Both the position numbers and the translations under genes were made by a program. Below, piece after piece: positions 1 through 11,062 of a stretch of 64,000 nucleotides of DNA (position 1 is the stretch's first letter; each line of letters opens with the position of its first letter). This stretch comes from Dicaeum eximium. Lineage: Eukaryota > Chordata > Aves > Passeriformes > Dicaeidae. The notes under the pieces are model-generated. The model saw only the letters and a program-made list of their open reading frames with translations. It was not told the origin of the DNA and made no database searches. Where the stretch lies: positions 888,107 to 952,106 of the forward strand of contig VWZP01005667.1 of NCBI GenBank assembly GCA_013396995.1. Reading direction: 5' to 3'.

Positions 1-412
1 AAATCTGCTAGATTCTATCTTTCTCTCAGAGAGCTTGGTAGCATAGGTTAGACAGAGATAACCTGAAGTAGATGCTTTTTATTTTTGCTGTTTTTCTCCC
101 TCAAGAACCTACTCCTTATTCATATTCCCAAGGTACAGAGTGCTCCAGAGCGTGGAGATTTGGGGCACAAGATCAGCCATGAGCTGAGATGTGCATCTCC
201 TCAAGCAACTGAAGGTCTACACGATGAATGATTCACAGCTGTCCTCACCATCGCCTACTCTCTGTCTTCACAGAAATGAAATCTTGCCTTGGCAAAAAAG
301 AAAAGCAACTGCATTTCTACCTCCTCTTTCAATATTTTTAAACTTTTCTTTCATTCCTGTTGGAAATTAGATGTTTTAAGAATAGGCTTAAAAACAAGGT
401 TTAAAAAAGAGC

Positions 413-430
413 ATGCAAATACATTTGCAC
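413..430. promoter_or_regulatory. Inverted pair of octamer-like (POU) sites
   Basis: ATGCAAAT (413-420) is followed two bases later by ATTTGCAC (423-430), so TGCAAAT and ATTTGCA form a perfect inverted repeat around an AC spacer. ATGCAAAT is the consensus octamer bound by POU-domain (Oct) factors; the second copy matches it in 7 of 8 positions on the other strand. Binding is inferred from the motif only. Single octamers are frequent by chance, and the close inverted pairing is what makes this one notable. Confidence 0.2.
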
Positions 431-3400
431 ATCATGAGCAATTGCTGAGGTACTTCCATGACTTTTTTTTTGTTTATTCCCATACAGGAAACATACTGAA
501 AAAGTTTTTAAAATGAAAAGCAATGAAGTCTCACTGAGGTATTTCATGTTTTTCTATTAGGGGATAAAAGCACAAATGAAAGAATTTTGTCAGTATTCAG
601 AAAAATGCAGTATCTCTCTGGAAACTTTGGACACCGTAGCAGCTGGAACCATGGGAGGTTCTGTGAGAGGAGCTCAGCAGAGCCCCTCAGTCACTCAGAG
701 AAGACTGGCTGTTGCTCCCCATGCTATCAACCTGTTTAAATGGAAGGAGACAAGCAGGAAAGCAAGGCTTAGAAAAGGAACAAGTGGGAAAAAAAACCAT
801 CTATATACTCCACCATTTTCTAAATTCTCCAACAGTCCTGACTGATGCTCAATCAGAAAGAGGCTTTCAACTGAAGATCATTTTTCTATTCCCCAAAAGA
901 CAATAAACACCTGAATTGTGTTAGTCTGAAAAGCAGAAACACCAAGGATTGCAACACCAGCAACAGCTTCACTCAGAAGAGGAAAAGTTACTCTCACTCC
1001 AGTGGAATTGTGCATGCCCCAGTTCCCTGCAGGTGAGAGATCACAGCTCTGCATATTGTGACTCCACAAGGTGGAGTGGCAAACTTCCTCACACATTTCA
1101 GCATCTTTAAGCTTAGGGCACTTATTTTGCTGCACAATTGAATCAGTAAATGGGCTAAATGGGTAAAACTCCCTAGAGTGTGGTGGTTTTTTTCCTTCTT
1201 GTAAATTATGCTTTAAATATCGCTACTTATTCAAGGACTCCCTTTAACCAAGGAGAAACTAAAATACATAACCAAACACTCATCCAAGAACATTTAAAGT
1301 GTCATAGGAAATGCTGTTACACTGCCATAATTAGTCAGAACCATGAACTCCCACATTCATCATGTTTCTCAGTATGTTTCTATACTACCACAGCACCTCC
1401 GAGTCACCAACATGTACCAGGGCTGCAGCTCCAAGCACTTCATAAACACAATGACTGTCCCTGCTCCCAGTTTACAGTTCACTAACCACAAGCTCCTTCT
1501 CTTGCAAGATTTATCCCCTTGGCACAGCTCCTCAAGCCAGGCAATTCTGACTCTGACCCCAGAGCAAGGTGCCATCACTTATTCAGACTCATCCTCACCC
1601 TCCACCTCGCCTTGGGGTAAGGGAGAATCCTGCAACCTGTGGTAAGAGGTGACTTGAAAATTCATTGGGCAAGAATTTTCACTGCAAAAGGATTGTTCTG
1701 CAGTTGTAACTGTGCTTGAGGGCACTGCCAGCACAGTCTTCCTTCACAGAACTACTTGTCATAATTTCTGCATCTATTTCCACGGGAGATACATTTCAAG
1801 AAGGCACCCATCTTTAAGACAAGTATTTAAACAAACTAAAATTATCTGGAGGCAAGTTTTACATGCAGGAAATTAAATATTTTAACAGCACTGAAAACGA
1901 GACTTGAAATACAAATATTCTGCAATTTGTATCTTTTCCCTGTTCCTGGAACCAGTAAAGCCTCAGAACCTCAGATGAAACCCACGATTGAATTTCTGGT
2001 CTCTTCTTGGGTTTTCCTGTACCAGAAACCAGAGTTAAGTTACCAGAAAATGATAAATTACTCAAGCCCTAAAAAGCAAGTCTGTAAAGCCATTCATGGC
2101 TGACCACTCTCTAAAGAATTTCTCAAGTGTCCATTTCTTATTTAGATTGTGTATAGTGCACATTTTAGCATTTGGCTGCATTATACAGATGAGAAGTAAA
2201 AGGAAATATGTGCTGGTAGACAGAGCAAACCAAGCTCAGCTGAATTTGATGATTTGAGCTACCATTCATTTACAGCAAAAGTAGCTGTTGCTATCTGTAT
2301 TAATAAAGTGTTTACACTTATTTTCTTAGCTTACACTATCGAATTAGAATGGTGAAAAAGTAGTGGCCCCATACAGTAAATAACTTCAATAAAAGCCTCT
2401 GATGCTACAGCACAGCATGGTATGGCAGGATTTGCAGTGCCATTTATGTAATGGCCTGAGACATAATTCCTCCTCCTAAAAAGTTCTCCACCACAACGGA
2501 GGAGACAGCAAATCCCCAGCACAGCTTATCTCAGTTCTGCTGGGATGTATTTCCTGCACCTCCTTCTTGTCCTTAGCCTTCCTGCACACCCACGCCTGGC
2601 TGGATGATTTGGGGGGCAGGCTCTTGCTCGTAAGGAGCTGTTCACATCATTACTAAGGTCAGATTAATTTACAATATCATGGGAGCTCTGTGCTGCAAAG
2701 TTTCTCAACACTCCAGGAGCATCCAGAGCTGCCCTGCACACAGGACAGACCTCACCTCACACACCTTCCCACCACAGCAAGGCCACAGCTTCACTCTCCA
2801 GCCCCCTCAGCTGCCCTGCATCTCTGGGAAAGGCCATTCAGCTTTTCTGCTGGCTGCCTGTTCCTGACAGCAGGGACACTTAATAGCTGTGCTATGACCC
2901 CAGGTGTTGGCTCAGTATTTCTGCTGCCTTGATTCATAGACATGCACACGTACAACAGCCCTTTCAGAGGGGTAATTCTTGTGGTGGGGCACTCCCACAG
3001 AGCAGGAAGCCCCTCAGATGTCACCCAGAGGCAATGAGCAGCTTCCCCCTCACAATGACACCTTACTGCTGGTGCAGGTAGTTGTTGGCAGTCCAGCTGG
3101 TTCATCTGTCCTTCAGGCAGAGTTGTGTTGAAATTAAACTAAAGCAAGGAAAACCAGCAAAAAGACAAAAACCCAAAAACAAAAAGAGCACCAAAGAATT
3201 CCAAAATACCGAACGCCCACTGAAATAAATGATGATCATTGTTTTAATTAGATTTTTTTTTTCATTTGTGCCAGTATTTGGAGTGACCACTTCTATTCAA
3301 ATAAGAGATCAATAGCAACCACCTGTTACACTCACTTGTCAAGGGATCTGTATTGAGATAAAAGCATTTGCTTTGTTTTCTGTGGAATTCTGATGCACCA

Positions 3401-3586
3401 GAAATAAGACAGAAGCCCGTGAGAGGTTTGGCTGGAATTTAAAGGCAATGCAGAGGGGAATTTCAATTGACCACATTACTCACTTTGCCAGTCCCTCAGA
3501 CTAACAGGAACATTTCTAGAACATCCCCCAGAAAACAGTAGGATCACAACAGTCACCCCCAGCCACACAGATGTGGTTTGGAGCCG

Positions 3587-3635
3587 TTTTCAGCAGAATT
3601 ATGATATTATATTTCAGCAGAATATTATATGTAAT
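3587..3635. repeat. Imperfect tandem duplication, about 24 bp x2
   Basis: The motif TTTCAGCAGAAT followed by an AT-rich run occurs twice in succession (first copy from 3588, second from about 3612). The copies share the CAGCAGAAT core and then diverge in their TA-rich tails. This looks like a local slippage duplication. No function is suggested. Confidence 0.45.
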
Positions 3636-4281
3636 ATAATAGATGCAGAGAAGTTCTGTCCCTTCAAATGAGCTCTCGTTTTCATTCCCAGCCCTTCACA
3701 CTGCCAAATCCAGTTTTTGTGCAGTGCACTGTTCAGTGGTGTGGACCATCAAGACAAATCTCTTCCTAATGTATAGGTTTGACATTTTCAGATGTATTCA
3801 GACACATTACCCATAAAATGGCTCTAACACAATAAAGGACATAATCTGAATTGTCTGTTCCCAGGATGTTTGGCACTTCATAACTTAGATGCATTCAACT
3901 CTTCAATAACTCTTGTACATTTGGATAATTTGCTGTGGTAATGCATAATCTTGCCTAGAGGATTCATACCTTAAGAAATGTAATAAATTCAATAGAAACC
4001 TGCATAGCCCACGGTTACTGGTCATCACTGCACTTAAAAAGCCCATCCCAGTGTCAGCATGGTATCATCTCATTGTCTTTCTGCAAGGCAGTGATGATCA
4101 GACAGCATTTTGCTCCAGGTTTCACCAAACCAGAGTGGAAGTGGTGGCTTGTGCTACTTCCTTCCATTACTTCCAGGCCAGAGACAGCAGAGATCACTTC
4201 AGGCTCATGACTCAAGGTAAAAGGCACATTCCAGCTCTCCCCACACCAGCCAGGGAAGGAGGCCAGCACCAGACAGAGAAA

Positions 4282-4323
4282 GAAATTAAATTAAAATTAA
4301 ATTAAATTACATTTTAATTTGAA
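4282..4323. repeat. AT-rich low-complexity tract (AAATT-type)
   Basis: A run built from repeated AAATT/AAAATT units is followed immediately by partly inverted copies (ATTTTAATTT). It sits just upstream of the first CR1 fragment. It is low-complexity sequence and probably length-variable. Confidence 0.6.
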
Positions 4324-4471
4324 TTCAAAACCTGCTCACTTCTACACACTAGTCAGGGCCAAAACACAGGAACCAAACAGGAAGGGAAAGAAATGCCTGT
4401 CAGTGCTACATCCTCTGTGAATACAGGACTTCAATTTTCAAGGCAATCTCCTCAGCACCACTCTCAAGGGG

Positions 4472-4603
4472 TGCAGCCACCACCTCTGGGAGTGTCCCAA
4501 AATGTGTGGATGAAGACATGGTTTAGTGATGGGATGGGTGTGCCACACCAACATTGGGACTTGATGACCTTAGAGGTGTTTTCCAGCCTTAAGGATTTGA
4601 GGA
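4472..4603 (+). mobile_element. CR1 LINE fragment, 3' end
   Basis: This is a diverged 3'-terminal piece of a CR1 non-LTR retrotransposon. Recognisable consensus blocks in order are a 'caccTCTGGgAGTGT' segment, ATGTGTGGATG, GACATGGTTTAGTG, then GACTTGATGACCTTAGAGGTGTTTTCCAGCCTT (seen as consecutive shorter blocks), which is the usual end of CR1 before its short octamer-like tail. No coding capacity remains. Its 3' end faces that of another CR1 fragment about 370 bp to the right. Divergence suggests an old insertion. Confidence 0.8.
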
Positions 4604-4970
4604 GCCTGTGAATTCCTGAGCCAGCAGCAGGGCATCAGTGCAGTCTCTGCCTGTGCAGATTCCACCTCCAAATGAGGCTCACCATGCCATGAGCATGGGC
4701 CACTACAGCCTGGGGCACCCCAACTCCTTAACAGTGCTCCAAACCCGCTCCTTCAACAGCAAAGCTGCTCCCTGCAGAGACATCGTGGACTCTTTGAGCT
4801 GAGGGATGTGCTATACAAAAAATTCAGTGGGTCCAGAACCCACAAAGGCCCAAAGAGCACCAAAGTCCCCACCAAATGTCTTCCCATGCCTATCAAAAAC
4901 CCAGCTTCCTACTTCATAATTCAAGTTCCTGCCTGCTGTTAAAATAAATAAATACCTAAAAGTAGAAACC
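4604..4970. other. Spacer between two CR1 fragments
   Basis: Unremarkable sequence between the tail-to-tail CR1 copies. No frame, tandem array or target-site duplication could be made out. Confidence 0.5.
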
Positions 4971-5394
4971 CTCAGAACCACAGAGTCACAGCATGGTTTG
5001 AGTTGGCAGGGACCTTAAAAATCATCTTGTTCCCACTTCCCTGCTGTGGGCAGGGATGCCTTCTAGTAGACCAGGTTGCTCCAAGCCTGTCCAACTGGGC
5101 CTTGAACACTTGCAGAGGTGGGGCATCCACATTTTCTTTCCTAATATCTGATCTAAACCTGCTCTCTTTCAGTTTGAAGCCATTCCCCCTAGTCCTGTCA
5201 CTGCATGCCCTTGCCAAAAGACCCTCTCCAGCTCTCTCAGAGCCCCATTAGGCACTGGAAGGGGCTCTAAGGTCTCCCTGGAGCCTTCCCTTCTCCAGGC
5301 TGAACAATCCCAACTCTGTCAGCCTGTCCTCACAGGAGAGGGGCTCCAGCTCTCTTGAGCAGCGTCGTGGGCTGCTCTGGACTCACTCCAGCAG
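4971..5394 (-). mobile_element. CR1 LINE fragment, 3' region, minus strand
   Basis: Read on the + strand this is the reverse complement of the CR1 3' region. It begins with the 'ccacagagtcacagcatggtt' type terminus and continues through GGGACCTTAAAAATCATC, CAGGTTGCTCCAAGCC, GGCCTTGAACACTTGCAGAG, AAGCCATTCCCCCTAGTCCT, CTCCAGGCTGAACAATCCC and GGGCTGCTCTGGACTCACTC. A block normally lying between 'gggcatccac' and 'ttcctaatatc' is missing, roughly 45-50 bp, so it carries an internal deletion. No intact reverse transcriptase frame remains. CR1 is the major avian LINE; this copy is a 5'-truncated relic. Confidence 0.92.
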
Positions 5395-8300
5395 AACATC
5401 TGGCTGCTTCCAGCCAGAGCTGCAGCTGCCCAGCTGTGAACCTCCTCGGCAGCTTTTGCCCTTAGAAGGATCACTGTGTCCCTGACATCTTGCACAGGAA
5501 TGCTAAACTCCTCCTGAATTTCAGACAATCAGTCTAAAAGTTTCAATCTAAAAAGGACATGATCCCACTAAGAGAGCCAAAACTTCGGTCCCATCAGGGC
5601 TTTAATCACAGTGAGTTATTTGCCTTGTTTGCAGCTTTACCAGTGTGAGATAATTACACTTGTAGGAAAGCAACACTTAGAGGTGGGAACACTAACAGGA
5701 ACAGAATCTATAATAGCAAAATCCACCTAGAGATGATATTTTACGTCATTTCTCCTCTATTAAACACTTCTGCAAGAACACTCCAGTGCAGACAGCATGG
5801 GACCTTCCTCTCTGAGACCTTCCCAGCACAGGGCTGACCCAGACTGTTCCCATCATCTCTGGGCACAGGATTGCTCCCAGCAGTGCCAGACTGGGTGGCA
5901 ACCTGAGGCCATCAGTGCTGGCCAAGGCACCCTGCAGAGCCCTTGGCACCTGCCCCACCTCTCACAAAAAGAAAACTGCAGCAGAGGCCTGCTGCTGTGA
6001 GGACTTAATGCTGATGTGGAGAACTGGTGAAAAAACCCAATACTGCAGAACCATACAAATATTATAAACTCCACACTTTTCTAGCAAAGCCAGTGGGAAC
6101 AGCACCTGCATATCCAAAAACAGGGCTAAAAGGGTTCCTTATGTCTAAGCCCTACATCAGACAATTCACACCTTTTCAAAAAATACAGGGCTAGACAAAC
6201 TAGTCTATTGTAGAGTTATTTGTTTCATGAACCACTTGTTCATTTATTATGAAGTAGATATAAAAGTGTCTTCCTTAGGAAAAAAAAAATTCCTTTATGA
6301 TGTTTTTGATAAATTATTAAGCTTCTGAAGAGCTCTGGAAGCATTCATTGATCACTAAGCTCTTTTTTAGTGTTTCCTCAAGTATTCACCTCTTTTCTTA
6401 CTGTGATTTTTATTTTGAGGATGTAAGTGATGATGCTTTTAGGGTCAGCAAGCACACCAATAACTCATTTATGAGTATACTTCTCTCATTCTTCTGCATC
6501 TTTACACAGAAAGCTAGGGACTTTTGTTTTCTTTAGGTATTAAAGATTACATATGTAAAGAGCAAAAAAGCTAGGAGTAGAAGTCACTGAGCATGGTGTA
6601 ATTATATATGTAAACAGCATCAGAGCTAACAGTAGAAATCACTGAGCACAAGGCCATCTGCTGCAATGAATTTTCAGAGCATCAGAGGGGGTAAAAAGCT
6701 GCTCTGTCATAAATTTCCATTAATTCTCTTACAGCAAAACCTTATGTTTCTGTCCAGCATCTCCTTACAGGAGAAGAATCCCTATTCATCTCACATGCCA
6801 CGAAAATGATCTCTCTCAAGAGAGGTTGAATACTCAGAGTCTGCTACAAGATCTCATGCAATACAACAAAACAGGGTAAGAAATGCAGAATAAAGCTACA
6901 TCAGTGGGAAGGTAGCTAAGAATAATATAATCAAGCAGGCTAGAATTTAGCAAGAGTACTCATATTAGCATGTTACTATCAGGGTTTAAATCACAGCTTG
7001 ATTAATACCATCAGAGAATATCACAAAATCTGTGATAACTTCCCAGTGCTGGGGTCTCAGGTTTTGGTGCCTTCCAGAAGAAACAGCCCTGCCCCCAGAG
7101 TGACACCACTGTGCCAGGGGCCCTTTTAGGCTTCCCCCAAACCGTGGGATCAGCTGAGGCATCAGCTCCTCCAGGCTGAGCCATGAGCTCCATCCCCCTC
7201 CAGCCTTCCTCAAAGCCTCGTTTTTCACTCCAAGCCTGCAGCCAGGATGTGCCAGGTCTCTGCCAGAAGATTCATTTTCCTGCTGGGTGTCACACAGCAC
7301 AGTGAAACAACTGTGTCATTCAGGGAGAGGTAATGGGCATCAATTACTGTGACAGACAACAAGAGACTGACCTAATATGTGCATTAGTACAGTACCTGTT
7401 CATTTTCTAAAAGAGGTAGTTTAGATTCACTGCTCCTGCAGCATATTCCAATCTCAAATATAATTCATTCCTGTTTTAAGTGCAACAGCTAAAGACATTC
7501 AAAAATCAAATCTGAAAAACTTATTTTTGATTCTATAGCAACAAGCTGTTCTCTTCATAGTAAACATCTCACAAGAAAATTACTTACCTCTTTTTTTTTG
7601 AGACTTCAATGCAGAGAATTGCTTTCTGACTTGAATTTTGCATGACAAGTTTCAGACGCATTTGAATTTATAAGGCCAAACAAACAACTCCTGAAAACAG
7701 TGATTTAAAGTTTAAACACCAGCCTTATGAAATAGATGATGTGGTTAGATTACTTCTCCAGAAGTTATAACACATAATGCATTCAGTTTAAAATGTCTTA
7801 AAGTGTGACATGTGGACAAATATCTGCATTTCTGGAAGGTGATACCATTAGCTTGTTCTCACTGGCTCAAACACACTGAAGAATTTAGTTTGCTATTACT
7901 CAAAATTGAACTTTTTAATTTGCAGCAAAAAAAAAAATTGCAACAACTAATTAGCATCAATGAAAGTCTCAGCAGGTGCAAGCCTCACTCAGTGCTTGCC
8001 TCCAACTTCCCATCACATCCTTTTCCCTACACAGCAGCTCCCCAGAAGGGAGCTCCCCACAGTGCCCAGGAGGAGCAGAGCTCTGGGCCCAGTGGCTACA
8101 AGCACCTGCTCAACAGATCAAAATTATGTTTCAAAAATTACAAATCAAAATCACAATCCACGTAACTCTGTTATGGAAAGTATCCAACATTCAATAACAC
8201 ACTCATGCTTGATGCTCTCTGAGTTTCCTATTCAAGCTCTGGAGACATGACCAGCACTCCTGTGAGATGCCAGATGCTATGAGCAGCACTCAAGTTCTTT

Positions 8301-10165
8301 CCCCTCAGAACTACTCTGTGTTTCCTAATTCAAGAGGCTTTTCTCTTCCAGGACCAACAGTAGAGAAGTTTCCTTACTATTTACAGCAAAATACATGCCA
8401 CATGCAAAATGCTGTGAGCTTATTGCATACTTCCCAGTTGCTGTATGAAGTATGAGATTTAAACACCTTTTTCTTCTATGTGAAGCACAAAGAACGAAGC
8501 ATCGCTCGACTGGCATAAAAGGAATTTCCCAGGAAGGAGGAATTTCCCTTGAGCTTCCAGTGCTGTACCCAGGAGGAGGAAATGTGAGCAAGCCCCTGGG
8601 TCAGGCAGGATCCTTAAATGGCAGGATCAGCCCTCCAGTGCCATGGGGCACAGCTGCCCCTGTGGTGGCTGGATATTAACCACTCTTGCTCCCTAAAACG
8701 TGAACTGTCCTTGATACAAAGCATTTGGGGATTGTAGGATTCAGGGAATGCAAGTTTGATTCTGGCATTTGCTTATCAGAGGCAACTAACTAGAAAAGAA
8801 AAAAATACTACAGAACTTTGAGAAGACATCCAGAAGGCCAATTTACAGATCCCTGTTTTCAAACTGGGAAGCACCCCACCCAACAACACACAATGAACAA
8901 GAGCCCAGCAGTGGGGAGGACACAACATTCAGAGCTTGGCTTGCAGACTGCATCAACACAATCTGCATTTCTTCTGTGCCTGGAGCACAAATCAGCAAGC
9001 ACGTGGAAAATGGGTGCACCACAAAGCAAGCTGCAGATTTACACCATCAGCTGCTCCTTGCAGAGCTGTCCTGAGCCCTGAGAGTCAGCACTCAAGGAGC
9101 TCCCAGGGGCAGCAGTCACCCTGCATTGCCAGACTCTGCTGGCAGAGCCCACCACGGTGGCTGCAGCCACCCCAGCAGGGGCAGGGACCCTCTGGGCTTG
9201 CACACACTGCATTCCTAACTCAGGCTTTGGGCAAAGCAAGCAAGTCTGAGAATCAATGCAAAAAATCTCAGCTGAGCTCAGGAATCAATAAAGTGTAAAT
9301 CTCAGCCTTTTGCTCCTGGGATGATGTTTACTTGATTTTTAAAAATATTCTTGTTAATATTCTTCTTAATAGGTGCATTTAATTGTTATACAAGCATTTC
9401 AGCTATTGCACTTTATCCACTGGTTTTGTGGACTTGCATTCATGTTTATTGGGGTAAATAAAGCTGAAATTTAGTCAGGATCACAAGACAGGTTCTTGAT
9501 GAACAATCATCATTCTTATCAAATGTAAATTGCACAGAGTGGTTGACTCAAGAAACGCATTGTAACTAATTACTATGATCATTGTCATTTTAAAATTAAT
9601 TTTGACAAGATCCTTTATTGGCAAGCATCATTAATTTGTTCTATTCTCCTGACTGTTTTTATGGGACACTGAAATTACATATGCCACAAAAAATTCTTCA
9701 TTTTAAAGCATTATTAAAACTTAATACAATGACAGTAAAATTATCCATACTGTAGAATGTGTTCATTGTTGTGAAAAACTGGTAAATTGCTAAATAAATA
9801 ACAGATTCAATGAAAAGGAGAGCAAATTTGTACTGCATAGGAACTGTTCTACTCTACATGTTACTTCCCCTAGAAAACAGAAACGAGGAATACAATATAT
9901 TAATGTTACATATTTTTGCAAGTACATAGAAGCTTATATTGGAAATTTCTATTTTGTGTTAATATTTTCTCCAGAAGTTCCATAAACAGACAATGATCTT
10001 GTGATGAGGCAGTAACAACGTATCTGGGGGGATAGCTGGACTATTTTCATGTATCTTCCTTAGAATAAAGCAATCTGGGAATTCTCCTGGTTGCAGATGA
10101 TGAATCAGAGCTGGATTATTTGCCTGCCCCCGGGAATGCTGGCTGTGCATTCTCATTTGTACATG
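5395..10165. other. Non-coding unique sequence, no gene recognised
   Basis: Mostly AT-rich DNA with small GC-rich patches near 5.8-5.95, 7.05-7.25 and 9.05-9.25 kb. Besides the 55-bp duplication at 6546-6655 there is a 12-bp duplication (AATATTCTTGTT then AATATTCTTCTT) near 9345-9370. Open frames here (up to about 120 codons) show no family signature. I see no promoter or RNA gene. Confidence 0.6.
6546..6655. repeat. Tandem duplication, 55-bp unit x2
   Basis: Two adjacent 55-bp units (6546-6600 and 6601-6655) align without gaps. Both start ATTA.ATATGTAAA.AGCA, then share AGCTA..AGTAGAA.TCACTGAGCA. They differ at scattered positions, so the duplication is not recent. It is neither a microsatellite nor part of a CR1 copy. 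No function is suggested. Confidence 0.8.
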
Positions 10166-10171
10166 CACAGA

Positions 10172-10193
10172 GTGCAAATGAACACATTTGCAC
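10172..10193. promoter_or_regulatory. Inverted octamer-like pair, 9-bp arms
   Basis: GTGCAAATG (10172-10180) and CATTTGCAC (10185-10193) are perfect inverted repeats separated by AACA. Each arm contains a 7-of-8 match to the POU octamer. It is the second inverted octamer-like pair in the window, after 413-430. Functional binding is inference; the palindrome itself is directly visible. Confidence 0.2.
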
Positions 10194-11046
10194 CACTCCT
10201 TTGTTCCAACATAAACCTCAGGATCAGGCACAGCTCAGTCACCTCCCCAAACCAAGGAAAGGCAATTGCCTGTTGACAAAGCATTCAGAGGTGAACAATT
10301 CTACCAAACACAAGCAATGCTAGGGGAATGCTTCTGCCAGCATTCAAGGCATGGCTGTATTCAAGAACAGCTGTAGAACTCAGTCCAGGCATCTGCAGGG
10401 GATTCAATTAAAGAATAAGCAAGGGTCCTGTGTCAGAAAATGTCCATTATTCCCACAAACTAACACCAAACTGGGAGGGGTGGAATGCATTGGGTTTGTG
10501 TGCTCAGGTGTGGTAGCAGGAGGTGGTGGGGAGCAGGAGAAGACCAGAGATTTGGCTTCTCTGAAAAGCTGCCAGAAGCTTCCCCCACGTCCAACAGAGC
10601 CAGCACCAGCCCCTCCAACAGACCAGGGCTGAGCCCATCAGCAACATCAGAGAGGAGGAGGCAGAAAAAATGGGAATGGAGCAGAGTCTGTGAGGAAGGG
10701 AGGGGCTGTTGTGGCAGGTGTTGAAACATTTGGGTTTATTTCTCCTTACCATGCTCTGAATAGATTGGTAATAAACTAAACTAATGTTTCCAAGTTGAGT
10801 GTTTTGCCCATGACAGCAACTGCTAAGTGACTTCCCTGTCCTTACCTCCACCCACAAGACCTTTGTTATATTTTCTCTCTCCTGTGCATCTGAGAAGTGA
10901 CAGAGCAGCTTTGGTGGGCACCTGGCCCCAGCCAGAGCCAAATCACTCTGATCCCAATTAAAAAAACTATAATGGTGTCAGATCTTTGCTGGTAAGAAAG
11001 GAGGAAAACAGGTTTTATGGAAATATATCAACTATACATCAAAATA

Positions 11047-11062
11047 ATATATATATATATAT
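11047..11062. repeat. (AT)8 dinucleotide microsatellite
   Basis: An uninterrupted AT dinucleotide run of 16 bp within AT-rich sequence. It is short and probably polymorphic. Confidence 0.75.

Larger units (their letters stand above)
1..4270. other. Non-coding unique sequence, no gene recognised
   Basis: AT-rich single-copy-looking DNA with a moderately GC-rich patch at about 2.5-3.1 kb. No open frame here resembles a known protein, and none combines a plausible splice acceptor and donor with a convincing frame. Only small structures stand out: an inverted pair of octamer-like motifs at 413-430 and an imperfect 24-25 bp duplication at 3587-3635. Intron or intergenic spacer is the best reading. 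Confidence 0.6.
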
